From positions 54,038-118,037 of the forward strand of contig DDTD01000082.1 of NCBI GenBank assembly GCA_002344005.1: 64,000 nucleotides of DNA, given 5' to 3'. The stretch's first letter is position 1. Each line of letters starts with the position of its first letter. Under the pieces are notes generated by a model. The model was not told where the DNA came from. It saw only the letters and a list, made by a program, of their open reading frames with translations, and ran no database searches. Origin of the DNA: Ignavibacteria bacterium UBA2373. Lineage in GTDB: Bacteria > Bacteroidota > Ignavibacteria > Kapaibacteriales > UBA961. The position numbers and the translations under genes were made by a program. This document shows, piece after piece, positions 35,916-44,289 of this stretch.

Positions 35916-38561
35916 ATGAAAAAGTTTTTTGTGTCTTTGTTTTTTTGGTGTTTGTCGCTACACATTATTCTGGCAGCGAAAGATAATAGTGTGTCCAATA
36001 TGATAAGTGATACTACCATTAATCTTGGTAAACAACAAGATTCTTCTATCAGTCTCAATATTAACCGACGAGGCAAAAGCGGTCTTGACAGCACGGTTCA
36101 CTACACTGCCAAAGATTCTGTCGTATTTCGTCTTTCAAAAAAGAAAGTCAGATTGAAAGGCGAAGCAACAATGGACTATCAACAACAAAATCTGCAGTCA
36201 GAAGTAATCGAAATAAGTTTTGATAGTGCCTCAATAATGGCTACAGGAGATAAAGATTCATTTGGAAAAATTTATGGAAATCCAATATTCAAGGACAAAG
36301 GAGAAACCTTTTCAGGCGAAAAAATTGCTTTTAACTTCAAAACAAAACAAGGCATTATTGCTTTAGGAGAAACAAAAGTCGGTGAAGGTTTTTATTTCGG
36401 GTCGAAAATAAAAAAAGTTGATGAGACCACATTATTTGTTGAAAATGGCTGTTATACTGCCTGTGACGATCCTCATCCCCATTATTACTTTGGTTCACCG
36501 GAAATGAAGGTGATTGCAAATGACAGAGTATTCATTGATCCTGTTATTTTATATGTAGAAGATGTACCTGTCTTTATTTTACCTGTTGGTATATATTTTG
36601 AAAATAATCGTGGAAGGCGTTCCGGTATTCTTGTTCCACAGCTTCCCCCATCCTATCAAGTAAACCAAGGTTGGATTATTCCTAATATGGGATATTACTG
36701 GGCAATCAGCGATTACTTCGACAATAAAACAACAATGACAATTTTTACTAAAGGCGGTGTGGTCTTTAACAATCTTTTCCGTTATAATCTGCGTGATAAA
36801 TTAAATGGTGACATTACACTATCTTATGGATTAAGAAGAAGTTCACCTGATGCCGACAGAACGGTAGAATGGGGATTGCGTGCGACACATTCGCAGACAC
36901 TTATTCCGGATGTTTCAAATATCTCAGCGAATATTAATCTGACTTCTACTTCATTCATACGTAATTTTTCAACTAGTTTACAGGATCGTTTACAGCAGCA
37001 ACTATTTTCTGATGCTCAATATTCTTATCGCTTCCAGAATAATTCTAATTTCGGAATTACGATGCAAGCAAGTCAAAATCTATTGACACGTGAGAATAGA
37101 GTCGCACCCAATATTTCTTATTCAATTCCACAAATTTTTCCATTGAAAGGGCTATTGCAGAAATACAAGATTGTTGAATCAAGTCACTGGCTTAATGATA
37201 TTGGCATAACATATTCCGTTAATGCAAACTACTCACGTAGTCTGACACGGCTTATTACACCCATTACCGGTGAGAACAGAAGTGACACCTCATTAAGAGT
37301 AGGTGAAACTTTTATGACTATATCCCATGCGCCAACGATCAGTATTTCACCCAAACTTGGTTTTTTCTCCGTCACTCCATCTATTTCTTATCAAGAACGC
37401 TGGTTCTTTCGTTCGATTAATCGCCGCTTCAATGAACAAAATACATTTGTTGAAGATACCACGTATAGTCTTGCACCTTTGCGTGAATTTCTTTACTCTT
37501 TTAACCTTAATGTAACAACAACATTATATGGAATAATGAAGCCTCGTTTGTGGGGGATTAATGCACTACGACATACATTTCGACCATCCCTCACACTATC
37601 ATATCAACCCGGTTTTGATGAAAATTCAACTTCTTACTTTAGTTCATATACCGATACAACAGTACAATCAGATGGTACAAGAAGAAATGTAATATATTCT
37701 AAATATGCATTAGATGGTGGTATTGGTATTACAAGGGCTTCACAAAGAATCAATTATACATTTACTAACAGTATAGAAGCCAAAATTGCACAAGCACATG
37801 ATACAATTCCTGATAAAAATTTGGAACTTTTACGATTTGATATTAGTGGTAATTATGATTTTCTTGCTGACTCTTTACAATTTTCTGACATAAATATTAA
37901 TTTTCGCACTCCTGCATTATCATTCATAAATTTTAATGGTTCTGCTTCATTTACCTTATATGATCAAATCGTTATCAACAATTCACCTCGAAGAATTAAT
38001 AGTTTTCTAGCTTCATCGCGTGGTACAGCATTAAGATTAACAAGTATTTCCGGTAATTTTTCTTTTTCTTTTTCATCACAGGGTTTAAAGGCTGGCGAAT
38101 TTGCTGTTATTTCCGATACAGCACAAAAAGATAGCAGCGAAATTTCTTTGGGCTCACGTTTTACTGCGCGTAATACTGAAGAAGCACAATCTGATATTTA
38201 CGGTGATTCGTCCCCGGGCTACACTCGTTTCGCTGTTCCTTGGAGTGTAGATTTTTCATTTTCTGCACGCTATGATGAGCCATTCCTAAGTCGTATTACA
38301 CGTACACTGACAACAAATGTTAATGCATCATGCAATATCACTAAAACATGGAGAATTAGTACAAATCTTAACTATGATTTACTCAATAGATCTTTGTTAG
38401 CTCCTCAATTCATTATCAGTAAATTAGTTCATTGTTGGGCAATCAATTTAAGCTGGACACCAACCGGTTTTAACCGTGGTTATTTCCTTACTTTTACGAA
38501 TAATGCAACCCAATTACGTGATATGAGACTTGAATTTAGAGACTTACCGGCATTCAGATAA
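35916..38561 (+). CDS. lptD: LPS assembly outer-membrane protein LptD
   Basis: LptD is the beta-barrel that inserts LPS into the outer leaflet. After a signal peptide (KKFFVSLFFWCLSLHIILAA) there is an OstA-like N-domain (about 70-190). It includes RLSKKKVRLKGEATMDYQQQ, and then GCYTACDDPHPHYYF, the usual Cys-bearing junction to the barrel. Residues from about 215 on form the barrel, with NRGRRSGILVPQLPPSYQVN and long alternating strands. The length of 881 residues is normal for the Bacteroidota group. The ATG at 35916 is preferred to the TTG codon before it. No lptE-like gene was seen beside it. Confidence 0.93.
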   Translation: MKKFFVSLFFWCLSLHIILAAKDNSVSNMISDTTINLGKQQDSSISLNINRRGKSGLDSTVHYTAKDSVVFRLSKKKVRLKGEATMDYQQQNLQSEVIEISFDSASIMATGDKDSFGKIYGNPIFKDKGETFSGEKIAFNFKTKQGIIALGETKVGEGFYFGSKIKKVDETTLFVENGCYTACDDPHPHYYFGSPEMKVIANDRVFIDPVILYVEDVPVFILPVGIYFENNRGRRSGILVPQLPPSYQVNQGWIIPNMGYYWAISDYFDNKTTMTIFTKGGVVFNNLFRYNLRDKLNGDITLSYGLRRSSPDADRTVEWGLRATHSQTLIPDVSNISANINLTSTSFIRNFSTSLQDRLQQQLFSDAQYSYRFQNNSNFGITMQASQNLLTRENRVAPNISYSIPQIFPLKGLLQKYKIVESSHWLNDIGITYSVNANYSRSLTRLITPITGENRSDTSLRVGETFMTISHAPTISISPKLGFFSVTPSISYQERWFFRSINRRFNEQNTFVEDTTYSLAPLREFLYSFNLNVTTTLYGIMKPRLWGINALRHTFRPSLTLSYQPGFDENSTSYFSSYTDTTVQSDGTRRNVIYSKYALDGGIGITRASQRINYTFTNSIEAKIAQAHDTIPDKNLELLRFDISGNYDFLADSLQFSDININFRTPALSFINFNGSASFTLYDQIVINNSPRRINSFLASSRGTALRLTSISGNFSFSFSSQGLKAGEFAVISDTAQKDSSEISLGSRFTARNTEEAQSDIYGDSSPGYTRFAVPWSVDFSFSARYDEPFLSRITRTLTTNVNASCNITKTWRISTNLNYDLLNRSLLAPQFIISKLVHCWAINLSWTPTGFNRGYFLTFTNNATQLRDMRLEFRDLPAFR

Positions 38562-38651
38562 TGGATAACAAATGACAAAAGGCATCAATGTGAATCCGAA
38601 TAATCATTATCTTTGTACTATCAACTATGTATTACATGGGGTTTAAGGGTT

Positions 38652-39782
38652 ATGAATCAACATTATGTTGACAGATTAATGTCACTTATGACAATGCCTG
38701 ATAAGGAACGTCGCTCTATTGATGCGAAAATCTTATGGGATGATGTCGTTCTGACACAACAAGTACCTATTGTGCAAAACAACAAGGCATATTTTCTTCA
38801 TTATGGCGATGTTAATCAAGTACTTATAGCAGGTGATTGGACTTTTTGGCAACCGGCTATTGTCTTAGAACGCATACAGGACACAAATCTTTTTTATGCA
38901 ATTCATGAGTTTCCCGACACAGCCAGACTTCAATACAAAACAATTATCAATGGTAATTGGATTTTGGACCCTGCAAACCGTCGTACTTCCATTGAGGGAT
39001 TCGGTATGAACTCGGAATTTTGGATGCCGCGCTACAAAGATGAGTCCTATCAATCAATCAGTGATGATGTTCATCGTGGTCAGATAAGCCGTCATTCATT
39101 GTATAGTAATCACATGAAGCAACAACGTGACGTATTCTGCTATCTTCCGCCTCATTATCAACATAAAACAGACATCCCATTGCTGCTGATTCAAGATGGT
39201 GGTGAAGCAATTTCGATTGGTCATTTTAATACAGTACTTGATAATCTCATATCACAGAATATCATACAACCATGTGCTGCCGTATTTGTACCTCCTATTG
39301 ATCGAATGTTTGAATATCCTGAAAGTAATGCATATCCACGTTTCATTGCAGAAGAAGTAATGCCTTTTGCACGCAGTTTTTTCGCTTCTCAACAATGTTC
39401 ACTAAGTAATAAACCGTATAACACAGCAATTACGGGTGCTTCATTAGGTGGCTTGGTCTGTACAAAAATCGCTCTGCATTATCCGGAAATATTTGGTGTT
39501 TGTATTCCCCAATCCCCTTCTTATTGGTGGAATCACGGTGATATTTATAATGCTAAAGAATTACGTAATGCAAATAAAATAAAATTTATTCTTCAAACAG
39601 GTACTATCTGTGATGCACGCCAATTAACATTGAGGATGATGCGTATATTACAGAATTTGGGTGCTCATGTCGAATACCAAGAATATCATCAAGGGCATAC
39701 TTGGGGCAATTGGCGTTCTAATTTTGCTTATGCCATAAAGTCATGGCTTTCTGATAATGTACGTACAAATAAAGCTGCTTAA
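38652..39782 (+). CDS. Esterase (enterochelin-esterase/Fes-type) with N-terminal E-set domain
   Basis: This is an alpha/beta hydrolase with a carbohydrate-module-like N terminus. Residues about 35-130 read as a CBM48/AMPK-like E-set domain (YGDVNQVLIAGDWTFWQPA, KTIINGNWILDPANR). Then come esterase features: DVFCYLPPHY, LLIQDGGEAIS, the nucleophile elbow GASLGG and a His in GHTWGNW. I chose the ATG at 38652 (MNQHYVDRL). A TTG at 38613 would add 13 residues with no known homology. There is no signal peptide, so it is cytoplasmic. The gene sits 38 bp before an ATP-grasp ligase, suggesting a paired function. The substrate is unknown. Confidence 0.82.
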   Translation: MNQHYVDRLMSLMTMPDKERRSIDAKILWDDVVLTQQVPIVQNNKAYFLHYGDVNQVLIAGDWTFWQPAIVLERIQDTNLFYAIHEFPDTARLQYKTIINGNWILDPANRRTSIEGFGMNSEFWMPRYKDESYQSISDDVHRGQISRHSLYSNHMKQQRDVFCYLPPHYQHKTDIPLLLIQDGGEAISIGHFNTVLDNLISQNIIQPCAAVFVPPIDRMFEYPESNAYPRFIAEEVMPFARSFFASQQCSLSNKPYNTAITGASLGGLVCTKIALHYPEIFGVCIPQSPSYWWNHGDIYNAKELRNANKIKFILQTGTICDARQLTLRMMRILQNLGAHVEYQEYHQGHTWGNWRSNFAYAIKSWLSDNVRTNKAA

Positions 39783-39820
39783 ATTTATATATTATTTAAT
39801 TTAGAAAAGGTATAAAAATT

Positions 39821-41008
39821 ATGAATACAAAACCAACTGTTTTATGTATTGTCGGTGCATTATTCGGCAGACCATTCATGTTAGAAGCAAAGCGTCTTGG
39901 TTGGAATGTCCATTTATTAACCGAAGAACGCTATCTCAAAGAAGCATGGCCACGTGATCAAATTGATGAAATTTTTGCTGTTCCCGATTTATTCGATGAA
40001 AAAGTTGTCCGTAATGTTGTCTGCTATCTTTCACGAAAAACGGTCTATGATCGCATTGTGGGTCTGGGAGAATTTGATATTGAAGTTGCTGCATCATTAA
40101 GAGAACACACTCGAATACCCGGTATGGGAGAAACAACATCACGTTATTTTCGTGATAAATTAGCCATGCGTTTGAAAACTGAAGAAGATGGTATTAAAGT
40201 ACCGGCATTTACCCGAATTCTTCATCATTCTCAAGTTGCTGACTTTATGAATACTATTGAAGCTCCTTGGGTATTAAAACCACGTATGGGTGCTTCCTCC
40301 GCTAAAGTACAAAAAATGTTCCATGCAGAAGAGGTATGGAAAAAAATTGAAGAACTTGGTGATAAACAATCAAGTTTTTTGCTTGAAAAATATATCCCCG
40401 GTGATGTATATCATGTGGACAGTTTAGTGTCGGAAAGAAAAGTAGTCTATGCGTCTTGCTCAAAATATGGGACCTCGATGTTAGACATTAATACAACGGG
40501 CGGTATTTTCACATCCCGTCAACTTGAAAAAGGCAGTGAGGACGAAGTAGCATTGCAAAAAATAAATCAAGATGTAACCAAATCACTTGGGCTTTTACGT
40601 GGTACAATGCACAATGAGTATATAAAAAGCAAAGAAACAGGTGAATTTTATTTCCTAGAAGCAAGCGCTCGCGTAGGCGGAGCAAGAATACCTGATATTA
40701 TTTATCATGCATCCGGCTTGTGTCTATGGCATGAATGGGCAAAAATCGAATTAGCCGAAAAAGGTTCAAAATATAAATTGCCAAAAATGCGAAATGAATA
40801 CGGTGGAGGGATATTTACTTTGGCACGACAAGAAGAACCAAGTTTAGATCCATACGATGATCCCGAAGTACGTTGGAAACAAAAGAAAAAACATTTTGCG
40901 GGTTTAACGATTTCTTCACCCGATCCGAAAAGAGTAGAAGAATTATTAATGAATTATTATCCGCGTTTTGCACGGGATTTTATGGCGCATGTACCCATAC
41001 CCCAATAA
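39821..41008 (+). CDS. ATP-grasp superfamily ligase
   Basis: This is a cytoplasmic enzyme of the ATP-grasp fold, which joins a carboxylate to an amine, thiol or other nucleophile through an acyl phosphate. The N-terminal domain (PTVLCIVGALFGRPFMLEAK) is pre-ATP-grasp-like. The core has VLKPRMGASSAKVQKM, FLLEKYIPGDVYHVDS and the metal-binding end FLEASARVGGARIPD. The 395 residues resemble short carbamoyl-phosphate-synthetase-like ligases. AAAAGG lies before the ATG. It is coupled to the esterase upstream and followed by a strong terminator, so the pair is a unit. The substrate is unknown. Confidence 0.85.
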   Translation: MNTKPTVLCIVGALFGRPFMLEAKRLGWNVHLLTEERYLKEAWPRDQIDEIFAVPDLFDEKVVRNVVCYLSRKTVYDRIVGLGEFDIEVAASLREHTRIPGMGETTSRYFRDKLAMRLKTEEDGIKVPAFTRILHHSQVADFMNTIEAPWVLKPRMGASSAKVQKMFHAEEVWKKIEELGDKQSSFLLEKYIPGDVYHVDSLVSERKVVYASCSKYGTSMLDINTTGGIFTSRQLEKGSEDEVALQKINQDVTKSLGLLRGTMHNEYIKSKETGEFYFLEASARVGGARIPDIIYHASGLCLWHEWAKIELAEKGSKYKLPKMRNEYGGGIFTLARQEEPSLDPYDDPEVRWKQKKKHFAGLTISSPDPKRVEELLMNYYPRFARDFMAHVPIPQ

Positions 41009-41030
41009 TGTAAAGAGTTGAGTATTTTAA

Positions 41031-42518
41031 TTAGCGGTGAGTAGTTGTTAAAGCTAATCGCCGCTTTTTTTTGTTTATACGGTAATTCTGTAATAAAAGC
41101 GTAACCAGATTTGGAGATAACTCTGCATTCAAAAACGGGATTGTACCTTGAAATGAGAATGAATTGCCTGCCGTAGAAACTGTGACATGTGAGAACCCCG
41201 CCCAACGTTCGATAAAAGACTGTTCATGTGATAATACCTGAATTTTAGAATATGGTATAGCCATTTGTGTAATTGTCCATACACCTGTACGAATAAAAAT
41301 ATAGCCGTCTGTTAAGGTAAACCCCTTTGTTGATAATCGAAATTTTTCAATAGCAAGAATCATAATAAACAATAAAGCTGCAGCAATATAAAAATATGGT
41401 GTAAGAAAAATACCCATAATAATAAGAGGAAAAACACCAAGCAGCGAATCACGGATAATGCAATAATAATATGCTTTTTTTGAAAAAATTGAAGTATAGA
41501 TCTCCGGAAATTGAAGTGAAAACAGTGTTTCGATACATTCAATAGTCTTTTGTTTTCTCATGACAGGAAATAATGTCTCAGCCGTTTTTGCACCATTTTC
41601 TGCACTACCTGCTGTTTGAACTTCCACATATTCTAATCCAATAATTCTCATAATCGGGTTTGCCCTTCTGGCTATTGATTGCATTTTCCTTGTAGGAATA
41701 ATAGAATGACGTTTACTGATAAGTCCGGCATCGGTAATAACTGCACGACGTTTGAGGACAATTCTAAAGCCATAATAGCGAGCACAATGTAGTACAATAC
41801 CACCTATCCACGAGATAATCAATGCGAATAGCAATGATATGACGACAAAGACCCATATATTATCAATTATCCACTCCGTAGCAGAGTTAATTGTTTTATT
41901 GGTTTCAATCAACTTACGGAAAATGAAATTATATTGTCCAAATATTCCTGAAGCAAACAATACAATCGGTGATAAACGAGTAAGTCCACCACGAAATAAA
42001 TCATTATTACTCAAGGCAAAAAATTGTGTATTTTCTTCAGGTGTAACAAATTTTTCATTGACAGGCAATTTATCTGAAGAAATAACAGATTGCAATCCTT
42101 CAATCTCATGTCGGATTGCATGAGCTTGCTTAATACCGACATATTCTAATTTACCTTCAGTCTCTTTACCCCCTGCTGTTTGTATTTTGACTGAAGCAAT
42201 CCGAAATACGCGCATCAATCCATTTTGTACAATATCAACATTTTGAATCCTATCTATCGGAATACTTCTCTTATTCTTAAAAAATAAACCTGAGTGAATA
42301 ATTATACCATCACCGGATATAAAAAATCGAAAATTAAAGTAATGAATGAGTAATGATGGTAAGAGTAATAATGCTACTAAAAAGTAAATAATTAACTCAA
42401 ACAAACCTTCTTTGAAATTACGCATTACTAAAAATCCGATTGCTAACTGTGGTAAAATGCGTACTGCCGAGTAAAATATTGTCATCGGATGGAGGCGACG
42501 ACCTTGTACTTCGTTCAT
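41031..42518 (-). CDS. Multi-PH-domain membrane protein (YdbT-like)
   Basis: This is a bacterial PH-domain (bPH2/DUF304) membrane protein like Bacillus YdbT. Three PH-type repeats are recognisable: SIPIDRIQNVDIVQNGLMRV (near 93-112), the SIIPTRKMQSIARRANPIMR repeat (about 275) and IPYSKIQVLSHEQSFIERWA (about 430). Each contains the conserved IQ/W-like core. Hydrophobic helix pairs lie between them (e.g. LIIYFLVALLLLPSLLIHYF). At 495 residues it has normal size. It overlaps the YdbS-like gene by 4 bp. In Bacillus the ydbST pair helps resist bacteriocins; whether that holds here is unknown. Confidence 0.88.
   Translation of the reverse strand: MNEVQGRRLHPMTIFYSAVRILPQLAIGFLVMRNFKEGLFELIIYFLVALLLLPSLLIHYFNFRFFISGDGIIIHSGLFFKNKRSIPIDRIQNVDIVQNGLMRVFRIASVKIQTAGGKETEGKLEYVGIKQAHAIRHEIEGLQSVISSDKLPVNEKFVTPEENTQFFALSNNDLFRGGLTRLSPIVLFASGIFGQYNFIFRKLIETNKTINSATEWIIDNIWVFVVISLLFALIISWIGGIVLHCARYYGFRIVLKRRAVITDAGLISKRHSIIPTRKMQSIARRANPIMRIIGLEYVEVQTAGSAENGAKTAETLFPVMRKQKTIECIETLFSLQFPEIYTSIFSKKAYYYCIIRDSLLGVFPLIIMGIFLTPYFYIAAALLFIMILAIEKFRLSTKGFTLTDGYIFIRTGVWTITQMAIPYSKIQVLSHEQSFIERWAGFSHVTVSTAGNSFSFQGTIPFLNAELSPNLVTLLLQNYRINKKKRRLALTTTHR
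41033..41076 (+). terminator. Rho-independent terminator of the esterase/ATP-grasp unit
   Basis: AGCGGTGA (41033-41040) pairs with TCGCCGCT (41058-41065) in an 8-bp stem (one G-T), followed on the plus strand by TTTTTTTTGTTT. It ends the ATP-grasp gene (stop at 41008). It lies inside the last codons of the convergent YdbT-like gene, whose stop is at 41031, so one sequence serves both as coding end and as terminator. Confidence 0.85.
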
Positions 42519-43066
42519 GTATCCTCTTCTTCTGATTTAATAAACGACTTTAGATATGTTCGTAAATGCTCCGCATACTCTGTTTGCAGCCCCGGAATTT
42601 TTATTGAATCTCCTGACTGTCCGGCTGTATGAATGATTAAAGATGATAAATTAAAATATCGTTCGATGGGACCTTGATGAATATCTATATGTTGAATTCG
42701 TGGATATGGAACCAATACTTCACGTAGAAAAATATATCCTGTCCGAAAACGAATGTCCTCTTTACCAAATGCAAATGAAGAGTTATCATAAACAAATTGA
42801 GTACGGACAAAACGAAAAAGTAAATCTACGGAAAATATTATACTGAAACTGATATAAATATATGGCTTTGTAAAAAATAGTAAAATAATTGCAATAACGG
42901 CGTAAGCTACAAAATATAATAACAAATGTAAACGCCATACTGTTACTATATGACTATCCAATCTATATCGTTCAGATACAATATCCGTCACAGATTGTAT
43001 TTGGTCATATATTGCTTCGGTATTTTGCAATCCATCATCAGGCAATGTTGTTTCATTCTGCTCCAT
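42515..43066 (-). CDS. PH-domain membrane protein (YdbS-like)
   Basis: This is the single-PH-domain partner of the YdbT-like protein. Two helices (about 44-85) precede a PH domain with REVLVPYPRIQHIDIHQGPI and the IHTAGQSGDSIKIPGL end typical of bPH2. I prefer the ATG at 43066 (MEQNET), which starts 1 bp after the thiolase stop with GAGAG at the right distance. A start at 43081 would overlap the thiolase by 14 bp. It precedes and overlaps the YdbT-like gene by 4 bp, so the two are made together. Confidence 0.87.
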   Translation of the reverse strand: MEQNETTLPDDGLQNTEAIYDQIQSVTDIVSERYRLDSHIVTVWRLHLLLYFVAYAVIAIILLFFTKPYIYISFSIIFSVDLLFRFVRTQFVYDNSSFAFGKEDIRFRTGYIFLREVLVPYPRIQHIDIHQGPIERYFNLSSLIIHTAGQSGDSIKIPGLQTEYAEHLRTYLKSFIKSEEEDT

Positions 43067-43067
43067 A

Positions 43068-44270
43068 TCATACTCTCTCATACAACACAGCTAAGCCCTG
43101 CCCCACTCCGATACAAAGTGCAGCTATCCCATAACGATGATTAGTACGGTGTAAATTGCGAAGTAATGCACCGCTGATTCGCGCACCACTCATACCTAGT
43201 GGATGTCCAATAGCTATTGCACCTCCATGTATATTTAACTGTTCATCAACTATGGATAATTCTTTTTTACATGCAAGTGCTTGTGCTGCAAAAGCTTCAT
43301 TAATTTCTACAAGTCCTATATCTTCTATTGTCATACCGGTATTTGCCAATATTCGACGTATAGCATACACAGGTCCAATACCCATATATCGTGGGTCAAC
43401 GCCCACTGCTGATGATGTAATATAGCGTGCCATTGGCTGTAAGTTAAACTGCTTGACTGCTTTTTCGCTTGCCATCAGCACCATGGCTGCACCATCATTC
43501 AGAGATGAAGAATTACCTGCCGTAACACTTCCACCCTTACGAAAAGCCGGGGGTAATGTAGATAACTTTTCTAACGATGTATCCGGACGTATTGTTTCGT
43601 CATGTTCAACAAAGGAAATCTCACCTTTTTTACCAATAATGGGCATTTTCACAATTTCTTCCGCTAATATGCCTGAATCTTTCGCTTTGGCTGCTTTTTG
43701 ATGAGATGCCAGTGCGAAAGCATCTTGCTCTTCTCGTGTAATTCCCCATCGTTCTGCGACATTTTCTGCTGTTTCTCCCATTGTCTCAAGCGGAAAGAGT
43801 TTTTCCATTTCCTTGTTAGGATAACGCCAACCTAATGCCGTATCATACGCTGTTAAATTACCAAACATAGCAGCACCCGATACATTTTTGGGTATAGAAT
43901 ATGGAGCGCGTGACATGGACTCTACTCCGCCCGCAATAATCATGTCGGCTTCACCGCTTTTAATTGCTCGCGCTCCTTGAATAATTGCCTCCAAAGATGA
44001 AGCACAAAGGCGATTCACCGTCACGCCGGGAACAGTTTCCGGTAAACCGGCAAGTAAAGAGGACATTCGTGCAATATTGCGATTATCTTCACCTGCTTGA
44101 TTCGCACATCCTACGATAACATCATTAATGTGATGCCCCTCAATGGGGTTTCTCTCAATAATCGCTCCAATGACATAGGAAGCCATATCGTCCGGTCTGA
44201 TGGATGATAATGAACCGCCATATTTCCCCACAGGAGTACGTACCGTATCTATAATATAGACATTTTCCAT
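43068..44270 (-). CDS. Acetyl-CoA acyltransferase (thiolase)
   Basis: This enzyme degrades 3-ketoacyl-CoA to acetyl-CoA, or runs in reverse. The acyl-binding cysteine is in VNRLCASSLEAI (C89). The second His motif GGAIAIGHPLGMSGAR and the final CIGVGQGLAVLYERV carry the remaining catalytic residues. The last motif resembles FadA and PcaF thiolases (CIG[LV]GQG) rather than the CGGGG-type of biosynthetic acetoacetyl-CoA thiolase, so a degradative role is likely. I use the ATG at 44270; the frame opens at a GTG 4 codons earlier. Its neighbours give no further hint of substrate. Confidence 0.93.
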   Translation of the reverse strand: MENVYIIDTVRTPVGKYGGSLSSIRPDDMASYVIGAIIERNPIEGHHINDVIVGCANQAGEDNRNIARMSSLLAGLPETVPGVTVNRLCASSLEAIIQGARAIKSGEADMIIAGGVESMSRAPYSIPKNVSGAAMFGNLTAYDTALGWRYPNKEMEKLFPLETMGETAENVAERWGITREEQDAFALASHQKAAKAKDSGILAEEIVKMPIIGKKGEISFVEHDETIRPDTSLEKLSTLPPAFRKGGSVTAGNSSSLNDGAAMVLMASEKAVKQFNLQPMARYITSSAVGVDPRYMGIGPVYAIRRILANTGMTIEDIGLVEINEAFAAQALACKKELSIVDEQLNIHGGAIAIGHPLGMSGARISGALLRNLHRTNHRYGIAALCIGVGQGLAVLYERV

Positions 44271-44289
44271 AATGTTTCTCACAAGTTAA

